Below are positions 58,199-64,000 of a stretch of 64,000 bases of DNA, piece after piece. The notes under the pieces are model-generated. The model saw nothing but the letters and a program-made list of their open reading frames with translations. It was not told the origin of the DNA and did no database searches. A program made the translations under genes and the position numbers. Position 1 is the stretch's first letter. Each line of letters begins with the position of its first letter. Source of the stretch: Alphaproteobacteria bacterium (lineage in GTDB: Bacteria > Pseudomonadota > Alphaproteobacteria > Elsterales > Elsteraceae); NCBI GenBank assembly GCA_004292755.1, contig RDXE01000028.1:47661-111660 (forward strand), written 5' to 3'.

Positions 58199-59316
58199 AG
58201 CCGGAAGGCTGGGCGCAGCCACACGCCGACTTGGCTGCCCAGCCACCCCGCTGGCAGCCACAGCCAGCCATGCACACTGGTGGACGCGATGCCCGACAGC
58301 ACCGCGCCAATGGTGCAGCCCCCAGCCAGCCGCGCGCCATAGCCCATCGCGATGCCGCCCAGCAGTGCCGCCAGCCACGGCAGCAGGTGGCGGGGCGGCG
58401 GGTCGGACGGGCGCCCGACCATCGTCGACGCCAAAGCCGCGCCGATGATCACGCCTGCGTCGCTGGCGGTGATGGGATGGTGCAGCAGCGGCTCCGCCAG
58501 CATCGCGGCCAAGTCACGCCACAGGGGGTCGGCGCTGGCCTGCCAGCCGAGCGCGCTGGCGATCTGGCCGCTCCACACAACAAATCCCCAGGTGACCGAC
58601 CAGGGTCGCCCTGTCAGCAGCAACAGGGCCAGGGTGCCAAGGCCAACCACACCAGCCAGCCGCCAGGCTGGCCCGCCGGGTGCCCCGCACCGCCACCAGA
58701 TCGCCGCCAGGATGGCTCCCTGGGCGATGATTGCCGGGGTCCACCCGATCCACGCCCCCAACACCACCGGCGGGGCGGAGGGCAGCAGCGCCTCCCACCA
58801 CGCGAGACCCGGCACCCCCCAGAAGGAGCCTAGCAGGAACCCAGCAAAGGTGGCGAGCAGACGGCGGTCCCCACTGCCGACCAGCCACAGCACGCCACTG
58901 CCGCAGCCACCGCCCAACTGCATGCCGATGCCAAACACGAACGCCCCGATCAGCATCACCGGGCCAATCGGTGCCCAGGCCCCCTCCAGCGCCCAGCCCT
59001 GCCCCTCCGCCAGCGCCAGCACCGGTGCCGTCAGGATCAGGCTGACCAGCACCACCAGTGCCTGGGTGCCGATGCCCGTCGGATCGCGGCCCTGCTGCCA
59101 GCGGCGCCAGCCGCCGCCAAAGCCAAATCGCCACAGCCACAAGGCCGCACCCAGCACGGCACCAACGGCCAACACCGGTAGGGTTCCAACCAGCGCTGCC
59201 TGCACGGCGACGGCCAGAACGACGACCACAGTTGCGCTGATTCGCACGCTGCGATAGCGACCAGCGGTTTCTGCGGCGGCTTGGTCAGTTGGTTTCGATT
59301 GCCATGATTCGGCCAT
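58195..59316 (-). CDS. YeeE/YedE family sulfur-compound transporter (second copy)
   Basis: A 373-aa polytopic membrane protein of the same family as the one at 8519. The paired Cys loops are GMQLGGGCGSGVLWLVGSG and ARLAGGCTIGAVLSGIASTS, and HGWLWLPAGWLGSQVGVWLR matches the end of the other copy closely. It is probably a thiosulfate or other sulfur-anion permease. It is divergent from murA (82 bases apart). No sulfur gene is adjacent, unlike the first copy. Confidence 0.88.
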   Translation of the reverse strand: MAESWQSKPTDQAAAETAGRYRSVRISATVVVVLAVAVQAALVGTLPVLAVGAVLGAALWLWRFGFGGGWRRWQQGRDPTGIGTQALVVLVSLILTAPVLALAEGQGWALEGAWAPIGPVMLIGAFVFGIGMQLGGGCGSGVLWLVGSGDRRLLATFAGFLLGSFWGVPGLAWWEALLPSAPPVVLGAWIGWTPAIIAQGAILAAIWWRCGAPGGPAWRLAGVVGLGTLALLLLTGRPWSVTWGFVVWSGQIASALGWQASADPLWRDLAAMLAEPLLHHPITASDAGVIIGAALASTMVGRPSDPPPRHLLPWLAALLGGIAMGYGARLAGGCTIGAVLSGIASTSVHGWLWLPAGWLGSQVGVWLRPAFRL

Positions 59317-59397
59317 TTCTGCGGTTTTCCTCGCCCGGTGTCACACTGTCGCTTGCCCGGCGTTCGCAGGCAGCGCGTTCAAGGATACGATTCGGCC

Positions 59398-60729
59398 ATG
59401 CATTTCACTGGCTCCGCCCATTCGGCCCGGTCCGTTCTGCCAAAACCCGTTGGCAGCCCTGAAGATGTGCTGGTGCTGAAGGGCGGTCGACCGTTGCAGG
59501 GCATCTGGCGTGTCGACGGTGCGAAGAATGCTGCCCTGCCCTTGATGGTCGCCACGCTCTTGACCGATGGCTTGGTCACTCTCACCAACCTACCCGGCAT
59601 TCTGGACGTTGCTGTGCTGGCGGAGTTGCTGTCGAGCCTGGGCGTTGAGCAGCATTGGAGCTATGCGGAGATTGGCCTGCGCGCCACCTTTGCCGGGGTG
59701 CGGGTGACCGGCCAGCCCGATCCCGAAGGGGTGAGGCGCATGCGGGCCTCGTTCCTGATCCTCGGCCCGCTGATGGCGCGCACGGGCATCGCGACGGTCG
59801 CTCTGCCAGGCGGCGATGCCATCGGCTCCCGCCCGGTGGACATCCACCTGGATGGCTTGAGGGCCCTGGGCGCCGAGATTGAGATGGAGCATGGGCTGAT
59901 CACCGCCCGCGCCCCAACTGGGTTGAAGGGTGCGCGCTACACGCTGGGCTTTCCCTCGGTCGGCGCGACCGAGCATCTGGTGATGACCGCAACCCTCGCC
60001 GAGGGGCGGACCGAGTTGATCAACTGCGCGCGCGAGCCAGAGGTGACCGATTTGTGTCGGCTGCTGGCGGCAATGGGCGCCAAGATCGATGGTATCGGCA
60101 CCGACCGCCTGACCATTCACGGCGGCGAACGCCTGGGGGGCGCCGTCCATCGCACCATCCCTGACCGGATTGAGGCGGGCACGATCATTGTCGCGGCGGC
60201 TGTCTCTGGCGGCCGGGTGGAGTTGCGCGGCCCCACCCTCGACGATTTGGGAGCGGCCTATAGCCTGCTCACCGCGACCGGCGTGCGCCTGACCGAAGTG
60301 GAAGGTGGCTTGATCGCCGAAGCCGACGCCAGCGGGCTGATCGGGACCGACTTCGTGACCCAACCCTACCCCGGCGTCGCCACCGACCTGCAGCCGCCGC
60401 TGATGGCGTTGATGCTGCGGGCGGCAGGCAGTGCACGCATCGACGAGACGCTGTTCGAGAACCGCTTCCGCCATGTCGACGACCTCCGCCGCCTGGGTGC
60501 AGACATCACCGTGCGCGGTCGCACCGCCCTGGTTCGCGGCGTTCCGCGGCTGACGGGCGCGCCAGTGCGCGGTACCGACGTGCGCGCGGCAAGCTGCCTC
60601 GCCATCGCAGGCCTGATGGCCGAGGGCGAAACCATCCTGGAAGGCCTGGACCATCTGGACCGCGGCCACGCCGCCTTCGCCGAACGCTTAGCCGCCCTCG
60701 GCGCCGACGTAACACGCCACGGTCGCTAA
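59398..60729 (+). CDS. murA: UDP-N-acetylglucosamine 1-carboxyvinyltransferase MurA, Cys-to-Asp variant
   Basis: A 443-aa enzyme of the EPSP-synthase fold that adds enolpyruvate to UDP-GlcNAc, the first committed step of peptidoglycan synthesis. It has VDGAKNAALPLMVATLL with the conserved Lys-Asn pair, MRASFLILGPLMART, and the active-site loop LPGGDAIGSRPVDIHLDGL. In E. coli the loop residue is Cys115; here Asp140 (GAT at 59815-59817) replaces it. That replacement is known in naturally fosfomycin-insensitive MurA enzymes. ATG 59398 is chosen by alignment to the family start; the frame opens back to 59338. I see no second murA in the window. Confidence 0.95.
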   Translation: MHFTGSAHSARSVLPKPVGSPEDVLVLKGGRPLQGIWRVDGAKNAALPLMVATLLTDGLVTLTNLPGILDVAVLAELLSSLGVEQHWSYAEIGLRATFAGVRVTGQPDPEGVRRMRASFLILGPLMARTGIATVALPGGDAIGSRPVDIHLDGLRALGAEIEMEHGLITARAPTGLKGARYTLGFPSVGATEHLVMTATLAEGRTELINCAREPEVTDLCRLLAAMGAKIDGIGTDRLTIHGGERLGGAVHRTIPDRIEAGTIIVAAAVSGGRVELRGPTLDDLGAAYSLLTATGVRLTEVEGGLIAEADASGLIGTDFVTQPYPGVATDLQPPLMALMLRAAGSARIDETLFENRFRHVDDLRRLGADITVRGRTALVRGVPRLTGAPVRGTDVRAASCLAIAGLMAEGETILEGLDHLDRGHAAFAERLAALGADVTRHGR

Positions 60730-60743
60730 GGTGCCCGGCAGGA

Positions 60744-61676
60744 TCAGGCTGCCGCCTCGGCAAGCCGATCCAGCACGGCGAGCGCTGTCAGCGCCTCCCG
60801 CCCGGTGACGGAACCCGAGGGGGCGCCGGTGCGGATCCAGTCGGCGAAAGCAGTCAACTCGGCTGTCAGTTGGTCGGCACGAGTGATTGGCAGCACGCTC
60901 TCCCCCTCTGCGGTGTGGAGAGTGACGGACTGGGCGGTGTAGTCCAGAACGGCTGTGCCCCGCTCGGCCCACACCGTCAAATGGCGGGCGCGGACGTGGC
61001 TGATGCGGCTGGCGGTGAGACTGGCGACCGTGGTGGTGTGCGCCTCCTCCCCCCAGGCGAGGGTGGCGACAGCGTGGTCAGCGCTGCCACCGCGTGGTGC
61101 GGTGGCCACCAAGGCGGTGCGGTCTGGCGCGCGGTTGCTCAGCAGGTGCAGCACCACGTCCAGATCATGGATCATCAAATCCACCAGCACCGAGGCATCA
61201 ATAATCCGGCCAGAGCCTGGATTGGCGCGACGCGCCTCCAAGCCATCAATGCGCTGGCCGGCAAGCCAGCCCGCCAAGCCGGCAACGGCTGGATTGAACC
61301 GCTCAACCATGCCAACCGCCAGCGGCAGGCCACGGGCCTCGGCCAGAGCCACCAGCGGGGCTGCGCTGGCATGGTCCGCGGCAAGCGGCTTTTCGACCAG
61401 CACCGGCAGGCCAGCCTCCAACAACACCTCCACCAGGAAGGGATGCGCGGCCGTTGCAGCCGCAACCACCACGCCATCAACCCGCCCGGGCAAGGCATCC
61501 AGACCCAGAGCCGGAACCCCATGCTGGGCAGCCAGGGCAGCCGCTGCGTCGGCATTGGCATCAACCACAGCCGCCAGCCGCGCGCCGCTGTGATGGGACA
61601 GGATGCGGGCGTGGTTCGCGCCCATGCGACCGCAACCCACCAGGGCCAAGGCCAGCCGTGTTGTCTCAGTGCTCAT
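60744..61676 (-). CDS. Gfo/Idh/MocA family NAD-dependent oxidoreductase
   Basis: A 310-aa protein. The Rossmann start is LALVGCGRMGANHARILSHH; the conserved Lys motif is VEKPLAADHASAAPLV; GMVERFNPAV and LMIHDLDVVLHLL are typical of the sugar dehydrogenase branch acting on UDP-GlcNAc-type or inositol substrates. The C-terminal domain is shorter than usual. It is convergent with murA (14 bases between stops). The precise substrate is unknown. Confidence 0.9.
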   Translation of the reverse strand: MSTETTRLALALVGCGRMGANHARILSHHSGARLAAVVDANADAAAALAAQHGVPALGLDALPGRVDGVVVAAATAAHPFLVEVLLEAGLPVLVEKPLAADHASAAPLVALAEARGLPLAVGMVERFNPAVAGLAGWLAGQRIDGLEARRANPGSGRIIDASVLVDLMIHDLDVVLHLLSNRAPDRTALVATAPRGGSADHAVATLAWGEEAHTTTVASLTASRISHVRARHLTVWAERGTAVLDYTAQSVTLHTAEGESVLPITRADQLTAELTAFADWIRTGAPSGSVTGREALTALAVLDRLAEAAA

Positions 61677-61932
61677 GGTCGGATGTTTGGAACGCCCGCG
61701 TCACCCTGTCCAGTGCGGCACAGTGCGACACGGTGGGTAGACCACCTCTGCTGCTCCAGCAGGGCGACAGTCACACTGCGCATAAGTAGAAGGATGTAGG
61801 GTGATCTGGGTGACCACAGGCGGCGGGCATGATACCACGAGATGTAAGCAGGGTTTGCCCGGACCGCAGAGTGACAGCGTTTGCGCTCACCTCCGGACGC
61901 GGTGATCCCTATATTGGATAGGGACCTCTTCG
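61677..61932. other. Intergenic region before the RTX-like gene
   Basis: 256 bases between divergent genes, with no RNA gene seen. At the downstream end TCCCTAT (61906-61912) and ATAGGGA (61918-61924) form a 7-bp stem with a 5-base loop. The second arm contains AGGGA, the ribosome site of the gene at 61933, so the stem could mask it. Confidence 0.55.
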
Positions 61933-64000
61933 ATGGCGACATACACATTTAGCTCCTCCACAGGTGAAATTTTTACCCCCGTGGCTGGAGTGCCCGATAC
62001 CATCGACATTCCAAATGTCAGTGATATACATCCCACCGACACTGTGGTTGGCACGGGATCGGAAGCGCCAAATCAAGATCAATTACGACTGCTTCAGAAT
62101 TCCCCCGGTGCCTTGTCGCTTGACAGCGCTGTCTATCCCAATATTTTTGGCGTTGAGTCATTCGGGTTGGTTGGAAGCCACTCTGCTGCATTCACATTCA
62201 ACCTGGACTACAGCTGGCTGTCGAACAATCGCGACAATACAGACTACTTCACGGCATCTTTTTTGAACGGGACCGGTGGCTACACCATCAATATCACGGG
62301 CACCCCTGTCGCTGGTCGATTCAGGGTGGAGTTGGGTCAGGGCAATGACACGCTGACTGGAGGCACAGGTGACGACTGGGCGGTCGTGTCTGGAACTGGC
62401 AGCACGCTTATCAATCTTGGCGCCGGTCTCGACAACCTGATCATTGCTGGCCTTACCTCAGTGAGCCTGTCCGACACAATCGAGGGGGGTGCGGGAACCG
62501 ACACCCTGACCTTCGAGGCAATGGTCGGCACCACAGCAGCGATCAACTACACAAACGTCACCGGCTTTGAGCATCTGGTGTTTGCGACGCAAACTGGTGC
62601 ATTGGACATCACGTTGCCGCAAAATGTCGTCTCCGGTCCTGCAACGATGGAGATTCAAGGCGGCACCGGAAGTCGTGCGATCAGCTTCTCGACCTGGTCA
62701 ACCAGTATCAACGTCACCACTATTTCAGCCACTGCGCCGGTTAGCCTCTCGGGTGGCGCCGCCGATGATACGCTCCGCGGCGGCAGCGCAGCTGATAGCT
62801 TGAGCGGCGGGACTGGCAGCGACCTCCTGATCCCTGGATCGGGCACAGATACCATCACCACAGGAGCTGGTGCCGATACAATCACGTTCTCCAGCGAATC
62901 TGCGGCTAATTTTGACACCATCACTGATTTGGGTACTGGTGACAAAATTCGAATCATCGGTGCAAACTTTGCCAATGGATTTAGTACAGCCACCGGTAAT
63001 GCTGGCGCTGGATACACAGGTAAAGCGTGGCTCAGCACCGATGGGTTAACGTTGTATGGTGACGTCAACAATAACGGCTCGTCTGATTTCCAGATCACGC
63101 TGAGCAGCCCGATGGTGCCAGCTAACTTCACAGCGACGGGTGAGGTTATCTCTTGGCAGGCTATTCCAGCTGTGACGTTGACGGTTGGCACGGATAGCTT
63201 CACCAGCTTCTCGCCCGGTCCGGACATTGTCAATTTAGGATCGGTCGCGCACCTCACAGTGGTGGACACCATTACAGCGGGCGTCGGTGATGCACCAGCC
63301 AATGCTGACGTGCTGCAACTGAACACAAGCGGTGTCACCTACACCCTGCAAGGCGCCAACCTGCCAAGTATCACGGGGTTGGAGCGGATTCAGACAGGCT
63401 TAGGTGGCCAATACACTGTGGTGGTGGACGCCGATTTCCTGGCCAACAACTATGATAGCACCGGTCGTTTAACTGTTGCTGCAGCGGCTACGACGGCCTT
63501 CAATCAGCACTTTACCCTGCAAGGTACGCCCGCTAGCGGTAGGTTCTTTTCGGTGGTGCTACCAGGCATCACTAGCAGTACCAACGATACTGTCATCGGA
63601 TCTGATGGTAGCGACGAAGTCATCTTGAACGGTCTCGGCACGGATTCCGTCAACACTGGACTCGGCGCGGATACGGTGTTCGCGACCCTGGCTCAGTTGT
63701 CGGCCGCAGACACTCTGGACGGGGGAAGCGGCACCGACACTTTGGTTTTGACCGGCGGCGGCACGGTGAACCTTGGCACCTTCTCGAAGGTAACTGGGTT
63801 TGAGGTGGTCCGGATCGCAGACAACGGACTCAGCAGCGCTGGTTTGACGCTGTCCAACGCGTTTGTGACCAGCGCTGGCGGCACAGTCACGTTGGAGATG
63901 GCGAACATCAGCGCTGTGCCGGTGACGTTTGATGCGTCAGCACTGACCGGCAGCAACCGCGTGATTATGACCGGCGCCTCCCCGGTCCGCGTTGGTATTA
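61933..64000 (+). CDS. Large RTX-like secreted protein, N-terminal part
   Basis: An open frame from ATG 61933 runs off the window after 689 codons. There is no signal peptide, as expected for type I secretion substrates. The sequence is rich in Gly, Asp, Thr and Ser, with degenerate calcium-binding repeats such as GGAADDTLRGGSAADSLSGG, then TGSDLLIPGSGTDTITTGAG and AADTLDGGSGTDTLVL. A segment ending YGDVNNNGSSDFQITL resembles the serralysin C-terminal beta-roll module. Lys is rare and Cys is absent from what I translated. Its secretion system is not in the window. The function (adhesin, S-layer or enzyme) cannot be told from this part. Confidence 0.85.
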   Translation, partial: MATYTFSSSTGEIFTPVAGVPDTIDIPNVSDIHPTDTVVGTGSEAPNQDQLRLLQNSPGALSLDSAVYPNIFGVESFGLVGSHSAAFTFNLDYSWLSNNRDNTDYFTASFLNGTGGYTINITGTPVAGRFRVELGQGNDTLTGGTGDDWAVVSGTGSTLINLGAGLDNLIIAGLTSVSLSDTIEGGAGTDTLTFEAMVGTTAAINYTNVTGFEHLVFATQTGALDITLPQNVVSGPATMEIQGGTGSRAISFSTWSTSINVTTISATAPVSLSGGAADDTLRGGSAADSLSGGTGSDLLIPGSGTDTITTGAGADTITFSSESAANFDTITDLGTGDKIRIIGANFANGFSTATGNAGAGYTGKAWLSTDGLTLYGDVNNNGSSDFQITLSSPMVPANFTATGEVISWQAIPAVTLTVGTDSFTSFSPGPDIVNLGSVAHLTVVDTITAGVGDAPANADVLQLNTSGVTYTLQGANLPSITGLERIQTGLGGQYTVVVDADFLANNYDSTGRLTVAAAATTAFNQHFTLQGTPASGRFFSVVLPGITSSTNDTVIGSDGSDEVILNGLGTDSVNTGLGADTVFATLAQLSAADTLDGGSGTDTLVLTGGGTVNLGTFSKVTGFEVVRIADNGLSSAGLTLSNAFVTSAGGTVTLEMANISAVPVTFDASALTGSNRVIMTGASPVRVGI

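Overview
This window looks like a chromosomal segment from a GC-rich alphaproteobacterium, most likely Rhodospirillales-like. The reasons are the high-GC coding style, the block rpsT-dnaA-dnaN-recF-gyrB, an adjacent ubiE-ubiB pair, a short PutA without an obvious N-terminal DNA-binding domain, and a type II-C CRISPR repeat of a kind I associate with this class. I cannot name the species from sequence alone.

Layout. 1-1.5 kb: the end of a TRAFs-binding-domain (DUF4071-like) gene and an AT-rich gene with a zinc-ribbon start and a nucleoside-deoxyribosyltransferase-like end, probably accessory DNA. 1.5-8.4 kb: GNAT, putA, a LysR regulator with a divergent flavin-binding oxidase-like gene, and a TetR/SDR pair sharing an operator sequence. 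8.5-12.2 kb: a compact sulfur operon (YeeE/YedE transporter, cytochrome c, FccB-type flavoprotein, SoxY, SoxZ). 12.4-15.7 kb: chemoreceptor and thiolase. 15.9-21.6 kb: operon of a two-partner-secretion-type outer-membrane transporter, a proline-rich secreted protein, a CHAT-protease lipoprotein and a response regulator. 21.7-26.6 kb: polysaccharide deacetylase, formyltransferase, YifB ATPase, methyltransferase and a small unknown. 26.8-33.8 kb: minus-strand signalling operon (two large histidine kinases, a CheY-like regulator, a REC-PAS-GGDEF cyclase) plus a PAS_5 protein. 33.9-37.9 kb: ubiB, ubiE, a VapBC-like pair and mutM. 38-40.7 kb: enoyl-CoA hydratase, LptF/G permease, rpsT. 40.7-47.6 kb: dnaA-dnaN-recF-gyrB.

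47.6-55.9 kb holds a complete type II-C CRISPR-Cas locus. Cas9 (1045 aa), cas1 and cas2 are overlapping genes on the plus strand. A 55-repeat, 54-spacer array follows. A previously unlabelled tracrRNA lies on the minus strand between gyrB and cas9: it has an anti-repeat matching the CRISPR repeat at 23 of 25 positions, a promoter that reaches to the cas9 start, and a perfect 12-bp terminator hairpin followed by TTTT. The array itself appears to be transcribed on the minus strand, towards cas2: each repeat ends on that strand in an extended -10-like TGCTAAGCT, and a minus-strand terminator hairpin lies between cas2 and the first repeat. The degenerate repeats lie at the distal end, next to a tRNA-Ser(GGA) gene on the same strand.

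56.2-64 kb: small membrane protein, MFS transporter, hypothetical, second YeeE/YedE transporter, a MurA whose catalytic Cys is Asp (a change known to give fosfomycin insensitivity in other bacteria), a Gfo/Idh/MocA oxidoreductase, and the start of a large RTX-like secreted protein that runs off the window. Several conserved enzymes lack a hallmark residue (MurA, MutM zinc finger, VapC, formyltransferase) and are listed as findings.
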